From Ruminococcaceae bacterium UBA1417 (lineage in GTDB: Bacteria > Bacillota > Clostridia > Oscillospirales > Acutalibacteraceae), in assembly GCA_002305575.1 (NCBI GenBank), contig DBPP01000004.1:6377-70376 (forward strand): 64,000 nucleotides of DNA. The letters are read 5' to 3'. The notes below the pieces were generated by a model, which worked only from the letters and a program-made list of their open reading frames with translations, made no database searches and had not been told where the DNA came from. The translations under genes and the position numbers were made by a program. Below, one piece after another: positions 16,665 through 24,779 of the stretch. Numbering within the stretch: position 1 is the first letter of the stretch; each line of letters starts with the position of its first letter.

Positions 16665-16692
16665 AAAAGCCGCGCCGCATTGGCGGCACGGC
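16665..16692 (-). terminator. Rho-independent terminator of glpK
   Basis: On the minus strand GCCGtGCCGC pairs with GCGGCgCGGC around CAAT, followed by TTTTC; it lies just after the glpK stop. Confidence 0.8.
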
Positions 16693-16697
16693 TGCAT

Positions 16698-18200
16698 TTA
16701 TTCCGCATTGGCCCAATCGAGGCTGCGCGTCACCGCCTTATGCCAGCGGCGGACAGCCGTTTCCTCCTCACCGGGCTGAATCTGCGGCACATAGGCGTGG
16801 CCGAGTTTCCAAATGGTGGAAAGCTCTTCGAGCGAATCCCACACGCCGACCGCAAGGCCGGCCAGCATGGCGGAGCCAAGCGCCGTCGTTTCGAGGCAGA
16901 CCGGCTGGCGTACGGCGCAGTGCAGAATGTCCGACTGATACTGCATGAGGAAGCGGCTGCGCGACGCACCGCCATCCACGCGCAGTTCGGAGATCTGCAC
17001 GCCGCTGCCGGCTTCCATAGCCCGAAAAAGATCGAGGCTTTCATACGCGATGGCCTCGAGAACAGCGCGGCACAAATGCGCCTTCGAGGTGCCGCGCGTC
17101 ACACCCAGCAGCGCGCCGCGCGCATACATATCCCAGTACGGCGCACCAAGGCCCGTGAACGCGGGCACAAACACGGCGCCACCCGTATCCGGCACTGTTT
17201 CGGCGAGCTGATCGGCTTCCTGCGGCGACCGGATAAGCCCGAGCTCATCGCGCAGCCATTTGATCGCGGAGCCGGCGTTAAAGGCGCTGCCCTCCAGCGC
17301 ATAGGTGACCGTATCACCGATCTGCCACCCCACGGTGGTGATCAGCCCCTGATCGGAAAAGACCGGCGTCTCACCCGTATTCATCAGCACAAAGCAGCCC
17401 GTGCCGTATGTATTCTTCGCCATGCCGCGTTCGAAACAGCACTGCCCGAACAACGCCGCGTGCTGATCGCCCGCGATGCCCGCAATCGGGATCTCCCGCC
17501 CGAGCACGGACGGCGCGCACATGCCGACAATACCGGAGGAAGGCACGATCTTCGGCAGCGCGTCGCGCGGGATTCCGAAGATTTCGAGCATCTTTTCGTC
17601 CCAGTCCAGCTTCTGTATATCGAAAAGCATCGTGCGCGACGCGTTGGACACGTCAGTCACAAAGCTTTTGCCCTCGGTCAGCGAAAAAATCAGCCATGTA
17701 TCGATCGTGCCGAAGCGCAGGCGCCCCTGCCGCGCCAGCTCCCCGGCGCGCGGCACGTTATCGAGGATCCATTTCATTTTCGTGCCGGAAAAGTAGGGGT
17801 CAATGATCAGACCGGTCGTGCGGTGAATATAATCCTCCAATCCCTGCGCCTTGAGCCACTCGCATTCCGGCGCGGTACGACGGCACTGCCAGACAATCGC
17901 ATTGCACACCGGGATGCCGGACTCGGCGTCCCAGGCAACGGTGGTCTCCCGCTGGTTCGTGATGCTGATCGCCGCGATATCCTCCGCCGTGATCCCGGCC
18001 TCGTGCACAGCCTGCCGCATCGCGTAGAGCTGCGTCTGCAAAATCTCCACCGCGTCATGCTCGACATAGCCGGGCTCTGGATAGATTTGCTGGAACTCGC
18101 GCTGGCCCATACCGGCCACACCGCCCAGCGCGTCGAAGAGCACCGCGCGCGAGCTGGTCGTTCCCTGATCGAGCGAAAGAATATACTTGCCGACTTTCAT
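16698..18200 (-). CDS. glpK: Glycerol kinase
   Basis: A 500-residue FGGY-family kinase making glycerol-3-phosphate from glycerol and ATP. LSLDQGTTSSRAVLFD at the N-terminus is the phosphate-1 motif. FSGTKMKWIL and AGDQHAALFGQ are the sugar-kinase motifs, and LRVDGGASRSRFLMQYQSDI closes the ATP site. The histidine of the PTS phosphorylation loop seen in Enterococcus GlpK is not obvious. The gene lies 46 bases behind the DUF3841-like gene and is the last gene before a terminator. No glpF or glpD is next to it. Confidence 0.97.
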   Translation of the reverse strand: MKVGKYILSLDQGTTSSRAVLFDALGGVAGMGQREFQQIYPEPGYVEHDAVEILQTQLYAMRQAVHEAGITAEDIAAISITNQRETTVAWDAESGIPVCNAIVWQCRRTAPECEWLKAQGLEDYIHRTTGLIIDPYFSGTKMKWILDNVPRAGELARQGRLRFGTIDTWLIFSLTEGKSFVTDVSNASRTMLFDIQKLDWDEKMLEIFGIPRDALPKIVPSSGIVGMCAPSVLGREIPIAGIAGDQHAALFGQCCFERGMAKNTYGTGCFVLMNTGETPVFSDQGLITTVGWQIGDTVTYALEGSAFNAGSAIKWLRDELGLIRSPQEADQLAETVPDTGGAVFVPAFTGLGAPYWDMYARGALLGVTRGTSKAHLCRAVLEAIAYESLDLFRAMEAGSGVQISELRVDGGASRSRFLMQYQSDILHCAVRQPVCLETTALGSAMLAGLAVGVWDSLEELSTIWKLGHAYVPQIQPGEEETAVRRWHKAVTRSLDWANAE

Positions 18201-18246
18201 GGTTTCCCTACCCCCTGTTTTCGAAGTATTCCAGACCCTTACCGTT

Positions 18247-18765
18247 TCACAGGCGGAACCAGTTCAGGAATTTTTCCTTCTTATCCTCCTGCTCCCGCGT
18301 GTTGCGGATGATCTTATACCGAACCACCCATTTCGGATCAATGTATTCGAGAATCGCCTGCGGCACCTTGTATTTATGCAGCGGGCGCTGGTTTTTCAAA
18401 TCAGCAATCAAGCGCTGGTGCGTTATGGAGTTCGCATCCTTGGTACCGACTATGATGGTGTTGTAATCCTTGCGGCTTGTAAACTTGAAATTGCTCATAA
18501 AATCGACCCAGACGGAATACTCCGTCAGCCGGACATATTCCTTTGGCACATTGAGCCGGATGCGCACAGCGCCCGAAACACGTCCGCCGGTATTCTGCTT
18601 GCGTCCGTGCACGACGCCAAAAATAGGGCACTCGCAATGGAGATTCAACATATCGATCAGCGCCGCGTACTCCCCTTTGAAGGAGATGCTGGGCTTCGCC
18701 CAGTAAACCTCCCCGCTCTGCAGAATTCGCATAACCGCACTCGACTGATACGTGTCTATAATCAT
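18247..18765 (-). CDS. DUF3841-like protein
   Basis: A 172-residue protein of uncertain family. The order of segments resembles DUF3841 (PF12952): N-terminal TYQSSAVMRILQSGEVYWA, a middle EYAALIDML...CPIFGVV, then AVRIRLNVPKEYVRLTEYSVW, which fits the family pattern I-e-ipdeevLLSDFdlW. This match is by eye and needs a profile search. The gene follows an ADP-ribosylglycohydrolase gene by 59 bases and precedes glpK by 46 bases. Function unknown. Confidence 0.6.
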   Translation of the reverse strand: MIIDTYQSSAVMRILQSGEVYWAKPSISFKGEYAALIDMLNLHCECPIFGVVHGRKQNTGGRVSGAVRIRLNVPKEYVRLTEYSVWVDFMSNFKFTSRKDYNTIIVGTKDANSITHQRLIADLKNQRPLHKYKVPQAILEYIDPKWVVRYKIIRNTREQEDKKEKFLNWFRL

Positions 18766-18824
18766 CTATGTGACCATCCCTTCTGTTTCCCGTTTGATTT
18801 AGGTGTGTTGTACAGAACCCGGTC

Positions 18825-19610
18825 TTACCGAACCGCCCACTCATAGAGGAATCGGTCGAATTCTCCCAGTTCATTCGGTTGGATCAGATATTGCTTCAAG
18901 AGCTCCTGCGCGTTTGGCACCGTCTTCCTATAGTATGCTTCCGCTATGCCTCCAGCGATACAGGCGACCGTGTCCGTATCGCACTTCACACTGAATACAT
19001 TGCGGATGCAGCTCTCCCAATCCTCGCTTTCGAGAAAGCAACGGAACGCAAGCGGCATGGTCCCCGCCGCCGTGGCATCAAACTTTCCCTTGGGCCGATA
19101 CGCCCAAAGCGGTTTATGCACCGGATATTCAAATTCCTTTCCAAAATAACGCGTCAGCTCTTTTTTGCGCTCTCCCTGTAGCGCCAGAAAAATCAGGCCA
19201 GCTGTTGCCACTGCCGCTTTGACACCCTCGATGTGGTTGTGCGTGCACATGGCGCTTTCTTTAGCCGCTTCTTCCACTTCTTCGAGGTTTTTGAAATGGT
19301 AGGCGATGTAGCTGACGCGCATGGCCGCACCGTTGCCAAAACTGCCGTAACCCGTCTCACTGTGTCCATCCAACCATTTCTGAAACAATGTGCCGTATCC
19401 CACGCGCCGGTACATCCGTCCGAGTTTGCCATACGCCTTCGCATAAGATATGTCGTTCAAAAGCGCGTATTTTGTCGCAATGGTCATCACGGTGTCATCC
19501 GTATATGCGCAGCCGCTGCCGAACAGGCTGACCGTCCTGTGATCAAATCCGGCCGGTTTGCTGAATTCAAACCGGGAACCGGCTATATCCCCTAAAATTG
19601 CGCCGTACAT
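18825..19610 (-). CDS. ADP-ribosylglycohydrolase family protein
   Basis: A 261-residue DraG/ARH-fold hydrolase that removes ADP-ribose from proteins or small molecules. AILGDIAGSRFEF at the N-terminus, the metal-binding TDDT at residues 38-41, and DTDTVACIAGGIAEAYY near residue 212 are the expected magnesium-site motifs and are intact. It heads a three-gene minus-strand run with the DUF3841-like gene and glpK. The natural substrate is unknown. AAGGAG precedes the ATG. Confidence 0.9.
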   Translation of the reverse strand: MYGAILGDIAGSRFEFSKPAGFDHRTVSLFGSGCAYTDDTVMTIATKYALLNDISYAKAYGKLGRMYRRVGYGTLFQKWLDGHSETGYGSFGNGAAMRVSYIAYHFKNLEEVEEAAKESAMCTHNHIEGVKAAVATAGLIFLALQGERKKELTRYFGKEFEYPVHKPLWAYRPKGKFDATAAGTMPLAFRCFLESEDWESCIRNVFSVKCDTDTVACIAGGIAEAYYRKTVPNAQELLKQYLIQPNELGEFDRFLYEWAVR

Positions 19611-19642
19611 TCCAAGAGCTCCTTGTCTGGTATATTGGTTTC

Positions 19643-19671
19643 ATTGTAGCATATCTTCCTATACTTTTCCA
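19643..19671 (-). promoter_or_regulatory. Probable promoter of the ADP-ribosylglycohydrolase-glpK run
   Basis: On the minus strand TGGAAA (19666-19671) and TACAAT (19643-19648) are separated by 17 bases. Confidence 0.5.
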
Positions 19672-19698
19672 CCTGTTTTTGAGAACTTTTGCATTCTT

Positions 19699-19727
19699 TT
19701 GACTTTTTCCGAAAAATGCGGTATGCT
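19699..19727 (+). promoter_or_regulatory. Sigma-A promoter of the lipoprotein gene
   Basis: TTGACT (19699-19704) and TATGCT (19722-19727) are separated by 17 bases. Confidence 0.6.
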
Positions 19728-19798
19728 ATACGAATAAGGATTCCACCCGAAAGGCGATCTACGCGTCCCACGCCGGACGCAGAAAGGATGCACGTCTT

Positions 19799-20452
19799 AT
19801 GACACGCTTTGCCCGAAAAACCGGAGCGCTTCTGCTGAGCGTTCTGCTGCTTCTGCCCACCGCCGGATGCCGTACCGCCGAATCGCCTGAAAGCAGCGCC
19901 ATGGCCTCCGCCGCACCGGAGGATGTTGTAAGCCGGCCAATTTCCGTGACCTTTTCACGAGCGGTGCTCCGCCAGACCGGCCTTGATCCCGCCGCTACAG
20001 CGCGCAAACTCGGTCTGAGCAACGTGTCGGACAACAGCGACGGTTCCTGCACCGTGCTGATGACCGCCGAGGAGCAGGCGGCGGCGTGCGCCGCACTGCG
20101 GAAAAGCCTCGACGCACAGCTTGCGGCATTGCCGGAAAGCGGCTCATGGCCTTTTCTCGATGCAGTCGAGCTCAACGACGCCTGCACAGACGTCACGCTT
20201 CACAGCGATGCCGAACGCTACAGCGCCGAACGCGACCGGACTATAGCCCAGGCCATATATATCCCCGCGCTCCTCTACACGGTCTTCAACGGCGGCAATG
20301 CGGACTTCACGCTACATTTCACCGTACTTGACGGCAGAACCGTGCTGGATACCTTTGATTATCCCGCGACGGATCAGGCCGCGACGGACGCCGGGGAAAG
20401 CGAAAGCGGCGCTTCCGAATCGGAAGACACCGCCAGATCAAACGCCGATTGA
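19799..20452 (+). CDS. Putative lipoprotein of unknown function
   Basis: A 217-residue secreted protein. The N-terminus has a basic start, a leucine-rich core and PTAGC at residues 20-24, a plausible lipobox with Cys24 as the lipid anchor. The mature part is soluble and carries no motif I recognise; it ends in a Ser/Glu/Asp-rich tail. AAAGGA lies 10 bases before the ATG. It stands alone between a promoter and the convergent MATE gene, whose stop codon is only 15 bases away; I see no terminator between them. Confidence 0.7.
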   Translation: MTRFARKTGALLLSVLLLLPTAGCRTAESPESSAMASAAPEDVVSRPISVTFSRAVLRQTGLDPAATARKLGLSNVSDNSDGSCTVLMTAEEQAAACAALRKSLDAQLAALPESGSWPFLDAVELNDACTDVTLHSDAERYSAERDRTIAQAIYIPALLYTVFNGGNADFTLHFTVLDGRTVLDTFDYPATDQAATDAGESESGASESEDTARSNAD

Positions 20453-20467
20453 TTTTTCTGAAAACTT

Positions 20468-21886
20468 TTACTTTGGAAACTGCGCCGCCGTCTGCGTCTG
20501 CGCAGTTTTTTCCTTTTGCTTGAGCTCGCGCCAGATGGTGCCGAGCATTGTCAGGTAACACGCACCGCCGCCGATAAAATTGGAAATGGCCTCGGCAAGA
20601 AACACGCCGTGCACGCCGATTCCCGGAACGTGCGGCAGCAACAGCGTGAGCGGGATAACGATAAAGACCTTGCGCAGCAGCGAAAAGAAAATCGCCTGCT
20701 TGGAGCGCCCAAGCGCCTGCGCCGCCGACTGCCCGGCCATTTGTAGCGACATCATAAAGCAGCCGAAAAAGTAGATGAACATGGAATCTGCGCACGTCTC
20801 CACAAGCGCCGGATCATCGTTGAAAATATTGATGAAGAACCGGGGAAACAGCATCAAGAGCAACCACACCAGCCCCATATAACCGACGCAGATGAACGTA
20901 ATGAAGCGGATGGCCACGCGCACGCGCCGGTATTCCTGCGCGCCATAGTTGAACCCCATCACCGGGTTTGCGGCGCTTGTCATACCGCTGACCGGTGCGA
21001 AGGTCACCTCACGGATCGAGTTGATAACCGTCATGACGCCGACGAACAGGTCGCCGCCAAACTGAGCGAGCATCGTATTGCAGACGATCTGCACCGCGCT
21101 CGTCGTAAAGCTCATGATAAAGCCCGCCGCACCGAGCGATACAATCTCCCATACCAGCTTGATTTGGAGCCGCATATGCCGGAAATCGAGCTTATACAAC
21201 GTTTTTTTGCCGGTGAGGAAACGAATAACCCACAGCGCCGAAGCAAATTGCGAGATCACCGTCGCCAACGCCGCACCGCTCACGCCCATATCCAGCGCGA
21301 AGATGAACAGTGGATCCAGCACGATATTCAGAACCGCGCCGATGAGCACCGTGAGCATGCCCTTGTTTGCAAAGCCCTGCGCGTTGATGAAGCCGTTCAT
21401 GCCGAGAGAAATCATGACGAACACACTGCCGAACATATAAATCGTGATGTAGCTGTCCGCATACGGATAGGTGACTTCACTCGCGCCGAACATATAGAGA
21501 AACGGCTCCTTCACAAGCAACACCAGAACCGTAAGCGCCACGCCGGTGATCACAAGCAGCAAAAACGTGCTGTTCATCACGGTCGCCGCACGCTTGCGCT
21601 GCGCATCGCCTCCGTTCTCATGCTGCGCCGCCCCGCGCGCCATGGAAAACAGGGGTGTGCCGCCTGTGCCGAACAGGTTTGCAAATGCTGTGACAATCAG
21701 GAGGATCGGAAAGGTTACGCCGACGCCGGTCAGCGCATTGACGGAGGCCTCCGGCATATGGCCGATGTACATGCGGTCGACAATGTTGTACAGGACGTTG
21801 ACGAGCTGCGCGAGCACCATCGGCGTCGCAAGACGCAGGATATTGACCGAAATCTTGCCCTTTGAAAAATCGCTGACTGTCCGCAA
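20468..21886 (-). CDS. MATE family efflux transporter
   Basis: A 472-residue membrane protein with about twelve hydrophobic segments. Repeated half-structures, with NVLYNIVDRMYIGH in the first half and GFNYGAQEYRRVRVAIRF later, are typical of the DinF/NorM-like MATE group, which exports drugs or metabolites in exchange for sodium or protons. The start is TTG at 21886, with GGGGAGAG just upstream. It has its own promoter. The substrate cannot be predicted. Confidence 0.92.
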   Translation of the reverse strand: MRTVSDFSKGKISVNILRLATPMVLAQLVNVLYNIVDRMYIGHMPEASVNALTGVGVTFPILLIVTAFANLFGTGGTPLFSMARGAAQHENGGDAQRKRAATVMNSTFLLLVITGVALTVLVLLVKEPFLYMFGASEVTYPYADSYITIYMFGSVFVMISLGMNGFINAQGFANKGMLTVLIGAVLNIVLDPLFIFALDMGVSGAALATVISQFASALWVIRFLTGKKTLYKLDFRHMRLQIKLVWEIVSLGAAGFIMSFTTSAVQIVCNTMLAQFGGDLFVGVMTVINSIREVTFAPVSGMTSAANPVMGFNYGAQEYRRVRVAIRFITFICVGYMGLVWLLLMLFPRFFINIFNDDPALVETCADSMFIYFFGCFMMSLQMAGQSAAQALGRSKQAIFFSLLRKVFIVIPLTLLLPHVPGIGVHGVFLAEAISNFIGGGACYLTMLGTIWRELKQKEKTAQTQTAAQFPK

Positions 21887-21920
21887 CCTGCTCTCCCCTT
21901 CCGATTCATTTACGCTTAAC

Positions 21921-21949
21921 AGTATACGACTTTTTCCGCTGTTTGTAAA
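21921..21949 (-). promoter_or_regulatory. Sigma-A promoter of the MATE gene
   Basis: On the minus strand TTTACA (21944-21949) and TATACT (21921-21926) are separated by 17 bases. Confidence 0.7.
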
Positions 21950-21976
21950 GGCATCGCCCTTCGTTTTTTAAAGGCA

Positions 21977-22013
21977 GCAAGCGGGACGGCCGCCGCTGCG
22001 CCGCCCCGCCTGC
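21977..22013 (-). terminator. Probable terminator of the GH3 gene
   Basis: A GC-rich stem (GCAAGCGGGACGGC pairing through G-U with the strand ending CCGCCTGC) lies 18 bases after the GH3 stop; on the minus strand TGCCTTT follows. The T run is weak. Confidence 0.45.
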
Positions 22014-22030
22014 AATCCGCAAAGCTTATT

Positions 22031-24130
22031 TTAGAGATGCAGTTCCACCGCTACCGGCTGCGTACCGGTCAACGCGCAGCTTCGTGCATCCGGTTGGGAA
22101 ATGCCGACGAACAGCGTAAAGCTATGGCTGTCCACGCGGCGCACACCGCAGTCATCGACGACGGTAACCGCCGTGTCCGGCACAAAAATTTCCACCGTCT
22201 TCGATTCGGCGCCTGCAAAGGAAACGGGATGGAATCCGCACAGGCTGTGGTTCGACACAGCAAAAGCCGATTCATTGTCGCGGATGTAAACTTCGACGAC
22301 ATCGTCCGCGGCCGGCCCCTCATGCGTAGCTGTGGCAGCCACCAGCCAGCCGCCTTCGACCTTGCGGACCGATGCGTCCGTCACCGCGGTTTTGCCGTAG
22401 GTCAGGCCGAACCCAAACGGATAGAGCACGTCGCCCTTAAAATACCGGTACGTGCGGTTGGCCATCGCATAATCCGTGAAAGCGGGCAGATCGTCCGCCG
22501 AATTATAGAATGTGACGGGCAGCTTACCGCTGGGCGCATATTGGCCGAACAAAAGCTCCGCGATCGCCTTGCCGCCGCGCGCACCCGGGTACCACCCCTG
22601 CACAACAGCGGAAAAATGCGTGTCCGCAAAACGCAGGTCCATCGCGCTGCCGGTCATATTGATCAACACCACCGGCTTGCCGGTATCGGCAACCGCCTCC
22701 ATCAGCTTCCGCTGCGGTGCAGGCAGGCGCAGGTCTGCTTTATCGCCGGAGCCGCCGGCGTTGCTCTCGTGCATTTCCTCCCCCTCGAGGTTTTCGTTGA
22801 GACCGACAACCAGCACGACGACGTCGCTGTGCTCGGCAACCGTCTGCGCCTCCGCAAGGCGGTCGCCCGGTTGGGCAAGCCCTTCGACACGGTCGCGGTA
22901 GAGATGACAGCCTTCGGCGTAAAGCACGCGCGCCTTATCCCCGACAAAGTCCTGGATGCCCTCGAGCACCGTGATGTAGCGGGAGGCCGTACCGTGATAA
23001 TTGCCGATGAGCGCCATGCGGTCGTTCGCGTTCGGGCCAATAACGCCAATTGTTTTAATTTTTTCAAGGTGCAGCGGCAGAATGCCGTCGTTCTTCAGCA
23101 GTACAACACTGCGCCGCGCCGCTTCCTCGCTCAGCGCGAGGTGTTCCGGGCACTCGACCACTTCATACGGAATCGCGTTATACGCGCAATCGTCGTCGAA
23201 CTCGCCGAGCAGGAAGCGCGTCGTAAACAGGCGTTCGGCCGCAGTCGTAATATCCTCTTCCGTGATGAGTCCCGCCTTGAGCGCCTGCAAGAGATGCAGG
23301 TACGTGTTGCCGCAGTTGACATCGCAGCCCATTTTAAGCGCAAGCGCCGCGGATTCGGGCGCCGTGGCCGTGACATGGTGGTGGTTATGGAAGTCGGCAA
23401 TCGCCCAGCAATCGGAAACATAGTGTCCCTCAAATCCCCACTTGCCGCGCAGAATCTGCCGCATCAAAAGATCGCTGCCGCAGCACGGCTCGCCGAGCGT
23501 GCGGTTGTACGCGCCCATGACGGCTTCGACCCCGCCTTCCCGGACGGCCGCTTCGAACGCGGGCAGATACGTCTCCCACAGATCCTTCAGGCTGACTTCC
23601 GCGTCGAATTCATGGCGCAGCGCTTCCGGACCGCTGTGCACGGCAAAATGCTTTGCGCACGCCGCAACCTTCAGATATTCGCCGTCGCCCTGCAGGCCAT
23701 GGATATACGCAACGCCGAGCCGCGCTGTGAGATACGGGTCCTCACTGTACGTCTCCTGCCCGCGTCCCCAGCGCGGGTCGCGAAACAGGTTGATGTTCGG
23801 CGACCAGAATGTCAGGCCCTTGTAAATGTCGTGGTCGCCGTGCTTTACGGCCTCGTTGTATTTGGCGCGCGCCTCCGTCGCGACAACATCGCCGATTTTT
23901 TGCACAATCGCTTCGTCGAACATCGACGCCATGGCGACCGGCTGCGGAAACATCGTCGCCGTACCGGCGCGGGCCACGCCGTGCAGCGCCTCGTTCCACC
24001 AGTTGTAGGCCGGGATGCCCAGCCGCTCAATGGCCGGCGCATCGTATTTGAGCTGTGCGGCGCGCTCTTCAATCGTCATCTGCGCCACAAGCGCCTTTGC
24101 TTTTTCACGTGCTTTTTTTCTGTCCCGCAT
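22031..24130 (-). CDS. Glycoside hydrolase family 3 beta-glycosidase (beta-xylosidase/glucosidase type)
   Basis: A 699-residue GH3 enzyme, apparently cytoplasmic as no signal peptide is seen. Domain order: N-terminal TIM-like domain with YNWWNEALHGVAR and FRDPRWGRGQETYSEDP, the nucleophile aspartate in HYVSDCWAI near residue 243, the second alpha/beta domain with the acid/base region, and a C-terminal fibronectin-like domain. NWWNEALHG is frequent in beta-xylosidases, so xylo-oligosaccharides are a likely but unproven substrate. It follows the small kinase gene by 19 bases and has GGAGG before the ATG. Confidence 0.93.
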   Translation of the reverse strand: MRDRKKAREKAKALVAQMTIEERAAQLKYDAPAIERLGIPAYNWWNEALHGVARAGTATMFPQPVAMASMFDEAIVQKIGDVVATEARAKYNEAVKHGDHDIYKGLTFWSPNINLFRDPRWGRGQETYSEDPYLTARLGVAYIHGLQGDGEYLKVAACAKHFAVHSGPEALRHEFDAEVSLKDLWETYLPAFEAAVREGGVEAVMGAYNRTLGEPCCGSDLLMRQILRGKWGFEGHYVSDCWAIADFHNHHHVTATAPESAALALKMGCDVNCGNTYLHLLQALKAGLITEEDITTAAERLFTTRFLLGEFDDDCAYNAIPYEVVECPEHLALSEEAARRSVVLLKNDGILPLHLEKIKTIGVIGPNANDRMALIGNYHGTASRYITVLEGIQDFVGDKARVLYAEGCHLYRDRVEGLAQPGDRLAEAQTVAEHSDVVVLVVGLNENLEGEEMHESNAGGSGDKADLRLPAPQRKLMEAVADTGKPVVLINMTGSAMDLRFADTHFSAVVQGWYPGARGGKAIAELLFGQYAPSGKLPVTFYNSADDLPAFTDYAMANRTYRYFKGDVLYPFGFGLTYGKTAVTDASVRKVEGGWLVAATATHEGPAADDVVEVYIRDNESAFAVSNHSLCGFHPVSFAGAESKTVEIFVPDTAVTVVDDCGVRRVDSHSFTLFVGISQPDARSCALTGTQPVAVELHL

Positions 24131-24149
24131 TTTTCTTTTCCTCCCGGAA

Positions 24150-24656
24150 TTATTGGTCTTTTCCCATCACGTTGCGATAGATGGACTCCACCGCTTCCTT
24201 CAGGGTTACATCCTGATTCAAAATGGTTTCCTGAACCTGCTCGAGGCAATCCTTTCCCCGCCACCAGCGGCGCATGTCCGCTGTGCCGAAATCATCGCGG
24301 TTCGGCTTTGTAGCATGACGCCGCACCGTTTCCTCAAACGAAAGGTCGTAATAATAGGCGAAAATATCGTCGCCGTACAGTGCCACACACGCGTCAAACA
24401 GCGGCGCGTAATCGTCAGACGCCAAAATGCCCTCGAGGATCGTGACCTCTGAATGGGCGTGGCCGTATTTTACAAGCTGAATCATCAACGGCAGCGATTT
24501 TTCAATGCCGAGCGCCCCCCACACGTGCAGCATCTGCATGCGCACCATATCGTGCGAAATCAGCATCGTATTCGGCCCGATTTTTTCCTGCAGCGCCTTC
24601 GCCACTGTGGTTTTGCCGCTGCCCGAATTGCCGCGCAGCACAATTAACTTTGCCAT
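24150..24656 (-). CDS. Zeta-toxin/AAA_33-like small kinase
   Basis: A 168-residue P-loop kinase-like protein. RGNSGSGKTTVAK at residues 7-19 is Walker A, and ISHDMVRMQML is the following substrate-site helix typical of AAA_33/zeta-like kinases. The C-terminus has YYYDLSFEETVRRH, a lid-like segment. No antitoxin partner is visible, so a housekeeping phosphotransfer role is more likely than toxicity. The start at 24656 follows AGGAAAGG. It is the first gene of a two-gene transcript with the GH3 gene. Confidence 0.78.
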   Translation of the reverse strand: MAKLIVLRGNSGSGKTTVAKALQEKIGPNTMLISHDMVRMQMLHVWGALGIEKSLPLMIQLVKYGHAHSEVTILEGILASDDYAPLFDACVALYGDDIFAYYYDLSFEETVRRHATKPNRDDFGTADMRRWWRGKDCLEQVQETILNQDVTLKEAVESIYRNVMGKDQ

Positions 24657-24694
24657 TTTCCTTTCCTCCCCGCCCACCATACTGGGCTGATAAA

Positions 24695-24722
24695 ATTATA
24701 GCACGGTTTTTATCCGAAGCAA
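24695..24722 (-). promoter_or_regulatory. Sigma-A promoter of the kinase-GH3 operon
   Basis: On the minus strand TTGCTT (24717-24722) and TATAAT (24695-24700) are separated by 16 bases. It is embedded in the inverted repeat at 24700-24737. Confidence 0.55.
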
Positions 24723-24737
24723 AGACAAAACCGTGCT
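24700..24737 (-). terminator. Inverted repeat: terminator of the methionine gamma-lyase gene
   Basis: AGCACGGTTTT (24700-24710) pairs perfectly with AAAACCGTGCT (24727-24737). On the minus strand TATAATTTTATC follows the stem. The same bases hold the promoter of the next operon. Confidence 0.65.
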
Positions 24738-24779
24738 ATTTTGTGCCAAATATTGCGTTCTCCCCACGTTTGACAAGCC

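Noticed and set aside
22037..24313. A 758-codon open frame on the plus strand opposite the GH3 gene
   Set aside because: It is the shadow of a well-matched GH3 gene, rich in Arg/His/Ala, with no ribosome binding site or known domain. High GC makes such antisense frames common here.
24150..24656. Zeta-toxin of a toxin-antitoxin pair
   Set aside because: No small antitoxin gene lies beside it and the P-loop kinase features are shared by many metabolic kinases.
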